Assembly (NCBI GenBank): GCA_037176845.1
Contig: JAYKXP010000025.1
Coordinates: 1 to 64,000 of the forward strand
Length of the DNA: 64,000 nucleotides
Direction of reading: 5' to 3'
Source: Paramarasmius palmivorus
Lineage: Eukaryota; Basidiomycota; Agaricomycetes; Agaricales; Marasmiaceae
The notes beneath the pieces are model-generated. The model saw only the letters and a program-made list of their open reading frames with translations. It made no database searches and was not told where the DNA came from. Positions 47,960 to 59,159 of the stretch are shown piece after piece (the stretch's first letter is position 1; each line of letters starts with the position of its first letter). The translations under genes were made by a program, and so were the position numbers.

Positions 47960-50262
47960 ATGGCTCGACTCCAAACCCTTCTTTCCTTCGTTCTTCTTGC
48001 CTGCACAGTTCGCACCTATGCATCCATTGGTCCCGAAGCTGACTTGGTGATATCCAATGGGGTCGTCAGCCCTGATGGGTTCAGTCGCAGCGCTGTTCTC
48101 GCTGGTGGAAACACCATGGGCCCGCTCATCGTCGGGAATAAGGTATTCATTTTCTCTGCCATGCGCATACGACGGCACTGAATACGTATACAGGGCGATA
48201 GCTTGAAGATCAATGTCGTCAATAAATTGGACGACAACACAATGTTGCAGTCTACCAGTATCGTAAGCAGGATTCTTCTGCATTCCAAGCCGTTTTTTTC
48301 TGATTATGAGTACATAGCATTGGCACGGGTTCTTCCAGGCTCACACTAATTGGGCTGACGGACCTGCTTTCGTGAACCAATGCCCAATCCCCCATGGCAC
48401 CAGTTTCTTGTACGATTTTCCGGTTAGGGAACAGGCAGGAACATTCTGGTATCATTCTCACCTCTGTGCGTATCTATATAGTTATTTCGACAGCTGTGTC
48501 TAACTTGTCCTCGAATGCTTAGCGACGCAGTATTGTGATGGACTTCGTGGCGCTATTGTCATCTATGATCCACAAGATCCGTACAAGGATATGTACGATG
48601 TCGATGATGGTACGAAACTTTCCCAGTGCTGCTTCTAATATCACTAATTTTGGCTTTAGAATCCACTGTCATCACTTTGGCAGATTGGTATCACGAGAAG
48701 GCAAAGACACTCGTGGATCCGTGAGTGCCTCAAACCCTGCCTCTAAACGCCGCTAATATATTCTGTAGGACGCCGGACTCGACGCTCATCAACGGTCTCG
48801 GACGGTGAGTTCTTTTCATATACCGTCTGCATGACACTGACATGCCCTCAGGTGGAAGAAGGGCGGTGCTACTGAGCTCGCAGTGATCCAAGTGGAGCAG
48901 GGAAAGAGGCAAGCTTTCATCTGAGCCTTTTAGTGCTATTCAACTGATATCCGAGTCAAGGTATCGTATGCGTTTGGTCAACACAGCCTGTGAACCGGAC
49001 TACATTTTCTCCATCGACAACCATGCTATGTAAGCTCTATTTGCTCCGACTCGGGGTGATTCTCAACTTTCTTGCAGGACTGTCATCGAAGCGGACAGTA
49101 TAAACCATGAGCCAGTTACAGTGAACGGACTTCGTATCTTCATCGGTGGGTATTGGCCTTTCGTCCAAAAAGAAAAATCATATCTGACATGCCCCTTCAA
49201 TAGGTCAGCGTTACTCGTTCATCGTACGCGGTTTGCTAGCTCTTGGAACTATTCTGCTCACGCTTCCGCTCTTTCTAGCTTGAAGCCAATCAGCCTGTCG
49301 GGAACTACTGGGTCCGCGCCGACCCTTCCATCGGCGATAACGGTTTCAACGGTGGCATCAATTCTGCCATTCTTCGCTATATTGGTGCACCAGAAGCCGA
49401 ACCAGCGAATAATCTTGTCCAAAGCTTTGTTGCCGCCAAGGAGCCTGACAACATGCTCAACGAGGCTGACCTTCACCCTATCGAGAATCCCGGTGCTCCT
49501 GGTGAGCCATTCCCAGGTGGAGTTGACTTTGCTTTGAACTTGCATATCAGTACTGTAAGCATTTCCTCTTCATCCTCTGTCCGGGGACTAACTGGTGAAT
49601 GGACAGTCCGGTGATCACTTTGCTATCAATGACGTGGAATATGTTTCACCTCCTCTTCCTGTTCTTTTGCAAGTCTTGAGTGGTGCCCAGAAACCCGGCA
49701 GCTTACTACCTCAAGGCTCCGTCTATGAACTTCCGGCCAACTCTAGCATTGAAGTCAGCATTACCGGTGGAGGGGTCAAAGGTTTCGAGCACCCCATGCA
49801 TTTGCACGGTGTAAGTTTTTGAGTTCTGACTTTGGACTCCGTTTAATGTTTCTCCACAGCATGCTTTCGATGTGGTTCGCGTTGCAGGATCGGATACCTA
49901 TAATTACGCTAACCCTGTTCGCCGCGATGTGGTTAACTCTGGCAAAGGAGGCGATAACGTTACCTTCCGTTTCTTCACCGATAACCCTGGCCCTTGGTTC
50001 CTCCACTGCCACATCGATTGGCATCTCGAAGTGTACGTTGAAACTATATCTGGGATCGAAATGTCTTGCTGAGCTCCCTCGCCTAGTGGACTTGCTGTTG
50101 TCTTCGCCGAAGGAGAAGGTGACTGGACGGAGTGGGTTGATACCGTTCCTCGTGAGTATCTCTGCATCTTTGCATCATTTAACTGTCACTAAAGAGCTAA
50201 ATACAGCTGCTTGGGACGAGTTATGTCCAGCTTACGAGGCTCTGGCTCCTGGAGATCTGTAG
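47960..50262 (+). CDS. Laccase (multicopper oxidase)
   Basis: ATG at 47960 opens a signal peptide ([17 protein letters not shown]), and the mature chain begins near [13 protein letters not shown]. About 14 introns separate exons that join without breaks into roughly 520 residues. All four copper signatures are present: [39 protein letters not shown] and [19 protein letters not shown]. Together they supply ten His and one Cys for the T1, T2 and T3 copper sites. A non-coordinating leucine at the usual T1 axial position marks a low- to mid-potential type. Secreted, it oxidises phenols with reduction of oxygen to water, in lignin or pigment chemistry. The protein ends [13 protein letters not shown]. 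No other cupredoxin gene is nearby. High confidence in family and intactness. Confidence 0.95.
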
Positions 50263-50534
50263 AGGTCGCTATCACCAGGGTATTTATTAGATTGGGACTT
50301 TGTTTCATTCTCTCGGTTCTGAATGTCGTTCTTATTGCTGGTGTCATGTAGATATCTACTTATTTATTCTGATTCTTTACCAATGAATCAATTACGCTAG
50401 CCGTGTCAACGTCCGTTGTGGGATTCGGATATTGGCCCCGAAATAACGATCAGCTGGTGTATTCTGTTCTCCGATGACAAAACCATACCACCAGACATCC
50501 CTGACTCGAACTGCCGTCTTACCTGACTCAGACT

Positions 50535-51030
50535 ATGGTTCAGTTCTTCGATGAAATCCCCCCCTTCCTTGTTGACTGGATTAGAGCTCAACAAGTGTTC
50601 TGGGTTGCCACAGCACCCCTCAGCGAGGAAGGGCATGTCAATGTCTCGGGAAAAGGAGTAGAGGGAACCTTTCATGTCATTGATAACCACAAGGTGTGGT
50701 ACGAGGATCTGACGGGCAGTGGTGAGTATCAGCCTTTCCTTCTGCGGTCGCCCCAGTCTAATTCCGGCCTAACAGGTTGCGAAACCATTTCGCATATCCG
50801 AGAGAACGGGAGAATCACAGTCTACTTTAACGCATTCGAGGGCCCTCCACGCATCGCGAGGCTGTTTGGGAAAGGTGCGTCCTCTTCAGAATAACCTCTT
50901 GCCGACCTTGCTGATTCCCTCTGCAGGAACTGTGTATGAATTCGGAACCCCAGAATACAACGAATTCATCCCACCGGAAAAAAGGAAGATCCCAATCTTA
51001 TCCGCTTGGTATCGTCAAAGCGAATTATAG
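50535..51030 (+). CDS. PNPOx-like flavin-binding protein, shortened
   Basis: Exons 50535-50721, 50776-50874 and 50927-51030 give 129 residues. The protein starts MVQFFDEIPPFLVDWI, then QQVFWVATAPLSEEGHVNVS, KVWYEDLTGSG, ISHIRENGRITVYFNAFEG and RIARLFGKGTVYEFGTPEY. These match the split-barrel pyridoxamine 5'-phosphate oxidase-like family common in fungi, which binds FMN or related cofactors. The substrate of these proteins is mostly unknown. Family members normally run to over 200 residues with a conserved SRSV..DIHKV...CGY block after EKRK. Here the frame ends IPILSAWYRQSEL and stop, so the C-terminal third is lost or replaced. It may be a pseudogene or a recent truncation. Confidence 0.7.
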
Positions 51031-51034
51031 ATAC

Positions 51035-51560
51035 TCACTGTTTCTGATCTTCCTAACCAACCTAGGTATTGTAGCCAAGCAAGATCTAATTTACAGTCAC
51101 AACCCACTAGATTTCCGTGGAATTTGGACCATACCACCGATTGTCAAGGCTATCAAAATGGTGAAGTCTAGTATGTTTGACGCCGTTTCGAGCATCGATT
51201 TTCCTCTGTAAGATATTATAGTGCAGAACTCGTGCTATCAAAACTCGCTGTCCAAAACTAGCGAATATTCCTTTTCCTTTCAGAAAAATCTCCAGCTCCT
51301 CCTGCCAGTGCATCGTAGACTCCAAGTAGACTCATGGAAACTAGACCTTCGATACTTGCTTTCCAATCAAGCCTTGATCGAATCGGACCGCTTTCACGGC
51401 AAGGAAATCGCCTGCCATCTAAACGCTTGGACGTTCGCTAGTATTCACTACTCGTCGATGGGAGTAACAGGTCAAACAACTTCAAATTCTAGAATTCCAT
51501 TGGGTAGTATCAGATATCAGAACAAAGAGATTACGAGGGGAATGATGTGAGCGATCGGAC
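51035..51560. other. Region between PNPOx-like and decarboxylase genes
   Basis: An in-frame stretch at 50936-51211 and another at 51221-51550 are open but show no family motif. They may be decayed 3' sequence of the PNPOx-like gene. I could not align the missing DIHKV block in any frame. Confidence 0.3.
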
Positions 51561-51562
51561 CA

Positions 51563-53027
51563 CTATCCACGAGCCCTAGCGCGCGCGATAGCAGAGTTGA
51601 GCTTGATGTGCCTATTTTCCTTTATACACTCCTCGAACGTGATCTTGGCCTGGGGTCCAAAGATCAAGGTATGACTCGAGCCTCCGAAATGGAATCTCCC
51701 CAGCTCGTCTCCCGCTTTCACCTTCCGGTCCTTTTGAACATGCACATCAACGGTAGACACCTCCGCCATCCCAACGGCAATAAAGCAGATCAATCCGATG
51801 TCTGGATTGTCCGCTTGAATGAAAATGAGAGCACGAGCGGCTGCCATGGTGATCCAGGCTTGGGAACGAATGAGTGCGCCGTGTGGATCTCCTGGCTTGA
51901 GAGGATAGTCATTATCCCCTGCACCCTCGTCCGGTAAGACAGCGTAATACGTTCCGGGGATAATAACCGTCTTGACGATAGTTCCATCGACAGGAGCATG
52001 CCAGCGGTGGTAGTCCAAAGGACTAAGGAAGGCCTGGTAGACCGTTCCGCCAATGAAGTACCTCACATCGTCAAGGTAGGTCTTCTCCTTGTCTTCATCG
52101 TTCTTAAACATATCGTAGATCGAATATGGCTGTGACTTTAGCCAAAACTTGTCGTGCTCCTTGACGTTCCTCGAGATGCGGTACACGGTTGATTCGCATG
52201 CACTGCGAATAAGGTATTTGTTGTCCGGTTCCGCGACAGGACGCGCCTCAGGTTTGAATGCCCGAGTAAAGAAGGCGTCCCATGTGGCGAAACCCTTGGA
52301 TGGCAAGGCCTTGGGGTTCGGACAGACATATGTCTCCTCAAACTTTCCGCGATCGTTGCTCTCGAGGGCGTCGAGCGCAGGTCGGCTGAACCAGCCCTCT
52401 TCACCGCAGTGGAGACTTTTGTTTGAGTCTCGGGAAGTATCGCTGAGGTAGTCTCCCCAGGTGACGAGGAGCCTCTTGAGAGCATCATTGAACTTCTTGT
52501 CGCGGAAGAGGTCGTATGCTGCAGCTGTGTTGCTGAGGAGGTCAAAAATGAGGTACAGCGGAACGCCAATAGGTTCGCCAATAACATTGTCGTCAGCGTC
52601 TTTGGCGATATGGAACTTGGGAGGCTCAACCAGGATGGTGTCGAGCAACCCAAGGAAAGTGTCAAAGTCGTGGATCTACGTGAGAGGTCAGCGTTCAGAA
52701 GTGATATTTAGAGAACCAGCACATGCTCACCCTGTTCTCTTCTGGAGCCTGGAGAAAGATTTGTTTGAACAAATGGAGTAGTCTCGGGTCGTTCGGGTCG
52801 TCTTTAGTGTTAATGGCGTGCTCGAATTCAACGACAGACGGGATATGTCCAAACGCAGCTTTTCCGTCTGGGTCATCGGCTTGCGCAGCGAACTCGGACT
52901 CGGATTGAATGAATGCCAGCCTCTTCTTTGCGTCGGCGAGGCGGGCTTGGAAGAAGCTTTCTCGAATGACGGGGCTAGAAGGAAGCCATCCACCGTAGCG
53001 GCTGAGTGTAGTCTTTGGAAGCGACAT
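51563..53027 (-). CDS. PsiD-like / phosphatidylserine decarboxylase-like decarboxylase
   Basis: Two exons (52731-53027 and 51563-52675) code for 469 residues. The N-terminal helical region (RYGGWLPSSPVIRESFF, VVEFEHAINTKDDPNDPRLL, IGVPLYLIFDLLSNTAAAY) is typical of the soluble fungal subgroup containing the tryptophan decarboxylase PsiD, not of membrane-bound lipid enzymes. The catalytic part has FATWDAFFTRAFKPEARP, YHRWHAPVDGTIVKTVIIPG, IGLICFIAVGMAEVSTVDV and GDELGRFHFGGSSHTLIFG. The GGSS motif stands where PSD enzymes have LGST. Self-cleavage at the serine makes the pyruvoyl cofactor. The likely reaction is decarboxylation of an aromatic amino acid or phosphatidylserine-like substrate, but the sequence does not show which. 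No PsiK, PsiH or PsiM relatives are seen here. Intact. Confidence 0.85.
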
Positions 53028-53059
53028 TATCCTGCCATAGAATAGAAGGTCAGTCATCC

Positions 53060-54690
53060 TTATCATGAGAGAAAGTAGGCGATGCGGCTCACAAGAAGTT
53101 GCAGAATGGATGAGAAGTTGGGGCTGTTGTATGATACTCAAATGAACCAAAACCAGTCTGCTTTTATAGCACACTGACCAACAAGCTTTGAAGTGGGCGT
53201 CTACCATGCCACAAAGGCCGGTGATACAGCTCCGACAAGATCTAGTGCACCAGCACAGATAGATTTTGGTGCCGACCCATTGATAATAATATTATTCCTG
53301 GGTAATACCTGTAGTTGAAGATGACACGGACATTCATTCCCAGCATTCCGAGTGTTGCGCCGTGGATAATGCTCAATTATTCATGCCACAGAATGGAGCA
53401 CCTTGACATGAGAAAGAAATAATTTACGAAAAGGCCAGCGCATTCGGAACATGGCACAAACAGTCACTTGAAAATTTTTGATCATCAGAGTTGGGATGAC
53501 TGCAAGAACTACCGAAGACGAACCGTTCACAGAACCATAATCAAGTGGACAGATCCCAGCTATTGATATACCGGGTTCGCCAGTTAGGAAGACACTGAAG
53601 CCTGAGGACAAGCCAGCCTCCAGGTGGTGGAGAGGGAGTAACATGGCTGCGCTTACAAATGACGCGTCTCTTTCTTTCTGACCATCACCATCACGATTAC
53701 TTTCAAGTTTGCTCACTCTATCAACACTGTCAATTTTCGTTCACCAAGCATCAGATTCATCCATGCTTCAATAACGAGCTTGGACTAGTCATCTCCAAAC
53801 CCCAAGTCGGCATGATTTTACTCCGTCATTGCTCAAGCCATTCGACACTCCTGTTTGCCTTATTCGCTTGCGCTGCCGATGAATAGTCAAGGACTGGTTG
53901 GAATATCAAATAGAAGGATGGTGGAGGAATCTCAGATATCATAGGGTCGGGGTTGTGGTATCGGTGACAGGCTACGGGGTTGACCGTCAAGTACGTGGAC
54001 ATCGTTGTTCGCTCGCGGCTGATACTCATCATACAATTTAGTTCTCTGAGGCAGGCTCGTGAAGAAGTCAGAAACGGTGTTACATGAGAAAGAGAGCTCC
54101 ACAACGCAATGCAGGTATAGCACTTCGGAGAGCTTGGAAAATATATCTTGCGCGTCATCTCGCTACTCGATGATATCACACGTACAGCGCTTCAAGAGAC
54201 CGGATAACGATAATGTTTCGAGACTCTATTCTTGGTTCAAGAAGCCGGAGAGGTATCCTCGAAGCTTCTACTTGGGGTGACCCCGTTCGACAAGGGATCA
54301 TCGCTCATCACTCCGAATACTGTCAAGGTCATGCCAGCGGTCGCCGTCTCCCGCATCCAAACTCTTTGCTATCCGAAGCGCCTGCAAAGATGAGAGATCG
54401 ATATTCTGTCTTGGAGAGACTAGGTTTTGGAGCCCCATACTCGGTTGTTGCACGGCAGCTACCGAATCAGTATATCGTACTTGTAACACTAACTTTACTA
54501 CGGGAGTCGAGTATCCTGTCCCCCAGCACCGGCTCTCTGGTAACAGTGGGGTAGAAACATCATATTCAGAGTGAAAGCTTTCTTTTGCCGTCAAGGCTCT
54601 GCGAGTTGAGGTGAACTCGGTGCTAATATGGCACGTGTACAGGTTCTTGTAAGCAATGTGATATGATCAAGTCTACGACTCTACTTGACT
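53060..54690. other. Intergenic region without recognised genes
   Basis: It contains the 5' flank of the decarboxylase gene and, near its right end, the duplicated leader of the next eEF1Bγ copy (CTTGACTCAACGCCTTC, as before the full-length gene). Open frames have no recognised domain. GATAATAATATTATTCC lies at 53282. Confidence 0.35.
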
Positions 54691-54703
54691 CAACGCCTTC
54701 AGC

Positions 54704-55515
54704 ATGTCCTCCATCGGAACGCTATACACTATCCCTCGACAGACTATCGGAAAGTTTGTACGTCCAATCCTCATTGGCATACCCATCTGCAGCCCAGGCT
54801 AACAACAGAGCACAAGTAGATCCTCGCAGTCGCAGCCCTAAACTCCTTGACCCTCGATCCAACCCCCTCTTCCTACATTCACTACCAAACCAACAAAACC
54901 CCCGAATTTACTTCCAAATTCCCACACGCCAAAATACCCGCCTTTGAATCCAAAGACGGATCTTTCAAGCTATTTGAAGGGTACGCTATCGCACGATACC
55001 TCGCTTCTCTTGCACCCAACAGCAATCACAAACTCCTCGGCACGAGCCCCGAAGAAGCCGCTCTCGTCGACCAATGGTCTCATCTTGCCGAAACCGAGTT
55101 CGATATCCCTTCGACGTTCATCGAGCGAATGTGTCGTGGTTCCCCAGACCACCCATACAGCAAACCCATACACAATCAGCTCCTCGAACGCATCTCACGC
55201 ACGCTGAATACGTTCAATGACCATCTTACGGCGAACACGTACCTCGTAGGCGAACGTCTCACACTCGCAGATCTCGTTCTTGCATCTGCCGTTTACAGAG
55301 CCATCCAAACGACGTTCGATAAAGAGTTGCGCCGGAAGTTTGGAGCCGTTGTTAGGCATTTTGAGACGGTGGTTAATCAGGAGAAGGTTAAGGATATCTT
55401 TGGGACCGTGGAGTACGCTGAGAAGGCTATTGCGTTCACGCCGCCCAAGAAGGAGAAACCAAGGAAGGAGGTGGATGACGAGGCCACCGTGCCTGCAGAA
55501 TCAGCTCGTGGTTAA
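54704..55515 (+). CDS. eEF1Bγ copy with most of the C-terminal domain deleted
   Basis: Exons 54704-54757 and 54820-55515 give 249 residues. The GST-like part is intact ([51 protein letters not shown]), followed by a short charged linker (PPKKEKPRKEVDDEATVPAE). Compared with the full-length gene, everything from the rest of the linker to the [10 protein letters not shown] block is deleted. After the junction the frame is shifted, so translation stops at SARG. Out of frame, the sequence still shows GSHEYQKLDVFECTLAW and DGKN, with the final FK exon near 55665. The second exon includes the intron position that the full-length gene has after IARY, so that intron is lost here, as in the 21.3-kb copy. 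Confidence 0.75.
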
Positions 55516-55690
55516 TTGGATTGGGAGTCATGAGTATCAGAAGCTGGATGTCTTCGAGTGTACGTTGGCTTGGGTGGACGAGCAGGAGTGTTTTGATGGG
55601 AAGAACGTGAGTGTCGCTTTCTGATTTCGTGATGTTGACGCGTGCCGATGATAGTTTTGCAGTTCAAGTAAACGCCACTGACGGTGATCG
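55516..55690 (+). pseudogene. Frameshifted remnant of the eEF1Bγ C-terminal domain
   Basis: The sequence continues the previous gene. TGGGAGTCATGAGTATCAGAAG matches the WES.EY.KLDV block, then GCTTGGGTGGACGAGCAG and GGGAAGAACGTGAGTG match the penultimate exon end. TTGCAGTTCAAGTAA is the last exon. A frameshift at the deletion junction keeps it from being translated with the GST part. Confidence 0.7.
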
Positions 55691-55699
55691 GGTAGTATA

Positions 55700-56440
55700 G
55701 ATGTGTAGTGGTGATTTCCATTCTAATCTCTTGATCTTTTGTGTACCTCTTTTTCTCTGTGCTCGCGTGCAATATCGTGTTGCAGATACCTAAAAAACCG
55801 AACTCATGAAGGAATGTTATAGAACGACGATATCAAAAGTAAGGTGACAGCTCTATCGTGTTCATCCTGGTGGCGCTTGTTGGTGGGCAGCTCGGGGATG
55901 GGCAGAATAGTTTTTCACTGATGATTAGGATTGTGAGTGTTTAGTAGCTATAGATATATCGTCCCAAGGCAATGTGCTGATTTACTCGCACACTCGGATG
56001 CATGATGTCTGTATGTAGGGCAACTTGCCCGGGCTGCCCGTCTACAACGCGCTTTCGAATACCTGTGACTCGCACCCTCATATCTCAGGTCGGCACCGTG
56101 ATTCCTAAGTCGTGAACTTATAGATGCCAATTACTGCCAGTGGCCGGCAGAAGAGGGAAATGTAGGGCTGATAGTCCTTGTTCTCTACTACCTTCATCGT
56201 CTCGCCGCTTACTATTTGAGAGAACCATGTTCTTCACGGTGTATTCTATTCTCTATATCATGGTAGTTTGGATGCCTCACGACGCGTGTGGGTATGTCCC
56301 TTCACATACATCGGAAACATGTTGAGGACACACGCCGTGAGTTGAAGTACCGGCGGTACTTCAACTTCTCCTTCATTGATAGCAACTCAATCACGTAGAG
56401 TAATGACAACACGCGAAAGTGGGATTACCAAGAAATAGAA
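55700..56440. other. Spacer with a 27-base palindrome
   Basis: The left part is duplicated eEF1Bγ 3' flank. AGTTGAAGTACCG/CGGTACTTCAACT, with one central G, forms an almost perfect palindrome at 56340-56366. No gene recognised. Confidence 0.45.
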
Positions 56441-56449
56441 CGGGGTGAG

Positions 56450-56640
56450 TTGGTACGATACGATGGCGGAGGGCCATGTACCCTTGACTGCAAGTCAAGG
56501 ATGTTACGCCTCAAGTGGTCGACTGTGTTCTTTAACGAGGTAATCTTGCTGTGAATTGAATGACCCTCGACAGATGAAGATGGCGGTCTGTTATCTGTAC
56601 CTCCAGGGTCAGAGACCCATTATCTTCAATCATATCACCA
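56450..56640 (-). pseudogene. Decayed glutaminase A-like C-terminal tail (copy E)
   Basis: GAGTTGGTACGATACGATGGCGGAGGGCC, TTGACTGCAAGTCAAGGATG, GCCTCAAGTGGTCGACTGTGTTCTTTA and GATGAAGATGGCGGTCTG match, in order and strand, the 3' end of copy D at 62.56-62.7 kb (blocks RV, LRRSIL, IEHL and SSSDAG of the tail). Nothing further upstream in the gene is recognisable. It faces the deleted eEF1Bγ copy tail to tail. Confidence 0.6.
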
Positions 56641-56644
56641 AATC

Positions 56645-57015
56645 GTTAGGCTGAGAAAGGATGCTTTATTTCTTTCATTTATCTAGTGATGTAGGTTGTA
56701 TCACAACGCAAACCAAGGGTGTTTGGCAACCTCTTGAATAGTAATCCTATCCTGCGTTAGAACACTCAACATTCCAAGCCAAACTTCTCTTCGCGAGATG
56801 TTGATGCTGGCGTACAGCTTGAGACGCATACAAAAACAGGGAGGAGGTCAGAATCAAGGTGGTGTGTTCCAAATCGTGGGAACTACAACTGGGCTCACCA
56901 AAACTATGGCCCTGGCTTCCTATGCGATACACGAGTTCGATGCATACTAGTTAGATCGGGAATGTGTTACTGTTACTACAAGATAGTCCGAATAAAGATA
57001 CGTGACTAAGTAGTA
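56645..57015. other. Spacer before the WD40-like gene
   Basis: No gene recognised. It contains the 3' flank of the WD40-like gene on the minus strand. Confidence 0.3.
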
Positions 57016-57020
57016 AGAGA

Positions 57021-58523
57021 CTACAAGCGTAATGACCACAACCTGACGTTACCGTCCGAATCACTACTATAGAGTGTACTGCCGTCTGGCGAAAGCACAA
57101 CATCGTGCTTCTCAGAATAGTTCCATGGCCAGAGAGAGGGAAGCCATCCCTCACGCCTTGTTTCGGGATCCAGCAAGGCGATGTTACCATCTTCGAATCT
57201 GCAAACGACCAATCCGGTGCTGGTATGATCCATATCGGCTATCCTGGAAAGGCGGTAGGCGATTCCACGATTGAGCGCATTGTACGGGGCTTTCCACTCG
57301 TATACAAGGTCGCCGGTTGACGTATTGTATACACCAACTGACCACTCTCGTTGTACGAATAGTCGTTTCCCGTCGTTGGAAAACGAAATACGACGCGCTT
57401 CATGAGGCTGGGAAGACTCGAGAGGCGTTACCGTACCGTCTTCGATGTGCCAAACGACATGATACGGTGCTGCATCTCTGGAAGTGGTGTTTAAGATGGC
57501 TAGCTTGCCGTCTGGTGAGAAAACAGGACAACGATAGTCAAGATACGCCGCAGGGGGGTCTTCTGGTAGGGAGATGGCGTTCACCATGGTCTCTGTCTTC
57601 AGATCCCATATCTCGAGTTTGTCAGCCATCGCGGCCAAGAAGGAGCGATTCGGTTGGGTGCTGTTAGTGAAGAGTGTCACTGACGTTGGCCAGCTGCTGT
57701 CCCAGGGCTTATGCCTCGGTCCAGGCTCTTCAATATTTATCACGGCAGAGCCCCCTGGTCGAACGACATAGCGCCCGTCTCTGCTCGCAGACTTCGTGCA
57801 TTCAGATCTGGACTCCATGAAGTACGAATCAAACAAGCGGTTCCGAGCCATATCCTCCGTGGCACCGACATGGAGGAACAGATCCGTGAGGAGGAGTCCA
57901 AGTTCCGTGGGAGGGATAGCCTCCTTGGTAGAAGGCATGTATTTCCCAAGAATACTTGTGAACGCTTCGAGAGCCGCATCTCGAGCCTGAATCTTCTTGG
58001 GTCTCATTTCCAGCTGCTCGTCCAAATCAAATACCCTCATGATTTCTCGATCCTTGACAAGCGAGAATGATGAAAAGAGGACCAGCTTGTTTCGACTCGG
58101 GAAAAGGATGCGTCGAACTGTATCACCTGGCCCACTATTGAAGCGCTGCCTGAGTTTGAGTGTTTCCGTCTCGTAGATGAAGATGGTGCTACCAGATTTC
58201 TGTGCGATAGCCAACAACGTCCCATCTGGGCTGATGGAAAGGGTACCTGCCTCCCTTGGGTATGTACCGGGTTCGCTGGTGATATTGGAGCATGGTCCAT
58301 ATATCCCCGACTCCATTGGGAGCCGAATACAGCCTACTTCATCTTCCTTTTTCTTAGGATGACCAGGCAGAAGAGTCTCCGAGGTCGCCTTTGCTCTGTC
58401 GTGGACAGGTGGTATGGCATCGCGATCCAGGGACACCTGCGCTTCGGATGCTGGGAAGAGGCTTTGTGCGGCTGCCCTGGAGGCAAGCAGAGTAATGGGT
58501 AAAATGAGAGGTTGGAGGAGCAT
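57021..58523 (-). CDS. Secreted WD40-like beta-propeller protein
   Basis: A single long exon. I choose the ATG at 58523 because it starts a good signal peptide (MLLQPLILPITLLASRAAA, cut near AQS). The frame itself is open 21 codons further. The 500-residue product has WD40/YVTN-like repeats: GTLSISPDGTLLAIAQKSG, IFIYETETLKLRQRF, LEIWDLKTETMV, CPVFSPDGKLAIL, ISFSNDGKRLFVQREWS, VGVYNTSTGDLVYEWK, and VVLSPDGSTLYSSDSDGNVR with LWSLRL at the end. A helical insert (AALEAFTSILGKYM) interrupts the propeller. Such propellers are protein-binding scaffolds. The ligand is unknown, and a secretion signal on a WD40-type repeat protein is uncommon. No intron and no break. Confidence 0.75.
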   Translation of the reverse strand: MLLQPLILPITLLASRAAAQSLFPASEAQVSLDRDAIPPVHDRAKATSETLLPGHPKKKEDEVGCIRLPMESGIYGPCSNITSEPGTYPREAGTLSISPDGTLLAIAQKSGSTIFIYETETLKLRQRFNSGPGDTVRRILFPSRNKLVLFSSFSLVKDREIMRVFDLDEQLEMRPKKIQARDAALEAFTSILGKYMPSTKEAIPPTELGLLLTDLFLHVGATEDMARNRLFDSYFMESRSECTKSASRDGRYVVRPGGSAVINIEEPGPRHKPWDSSWPTSVTLFTNSTQPNRSFLAAMADKLEIWDLKTETMVNAISLPEDPPAAYLDYRCPVFSPDGKLAILNTTSRDAAPYHVVWHIEDGTVTPLESSQPHEARRISFSNDGKRLFVQREWSVGVYNTSTGDLVYEWKAPYNALNRGIAYRLSRIADMDHTSTGLVVCRFEDGNIALLDPETRREGWLPSLWPWNYSEKHDVVLSPDGSTLYSSDSDGNVRLWSLRL

Positions 58524-58589
58524 TATTTGATCGTGGAGACAGCACCTTCCTGCTCTTATTATTAAGTAAGGAAAGCTTTGAGTCAATCT

Positions 58590-59155
58590 ATCACGAAGAC
58601 GTAAAAGATCATGGGCGGTGTTGATTCCCGCGTTTGAATGGTATCGAGGAAGATAAGTATGCTGTGACGCGATGGCATCACATCTACCATATGGTTCGAT
58701 TAGAACACTTCATGCAGGAACGAGTGAAGACACGAACTTTCGCAGAGGGCAGCGAACCCAGCCTATTCCTTCCCTCTGGCATATCAAATTTTCTTCGATC
58801 CGTTCTCCGTTTCGTGCTATTCTCCTTTTTGCGCTTCTTCGGCAATTCTATGAGGACGACTAGAGACTCCCGAGTTTAGCGACCATCGACATAAGCGGGG
58901 GACTCTGATCAATTGCGACAACAAAGTGTCAAGTGTCTCGTACGATAAGCACACGGTCAGGGTGGTCGGGTTTCTAGTCTCGATACTGAACTTCGGGATT
59001 GCTACCACCCAGATCCACGGCACAACACAAAAGGGCCAATTCTAATATTCCGATATTAGAGCAAGCATAGGAATCGATCATGCTACAAGAACGTCAGCGA
59101 AGTTAAATAGGCTGGAAATCTGTCAAGCGTACCTACTGCACCCATGGCTAGCCTT
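58590..59155. other. Spacer between the two WD40-like sequences
   Basis: Contains the 5' flank of the secreted WD40-like gene. No gene or RNA was recognised. Confidence 0.3.
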
Positions 59156-59159
59156 TGAA

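Noticed and set aside
50535..53027. Psilocybin-type biosynthetic cluster
   Set aside because: Only the PsiD-like decarboxylase is present. No kinase, methyltransferase or P450 with the expected motifs is found within the window.
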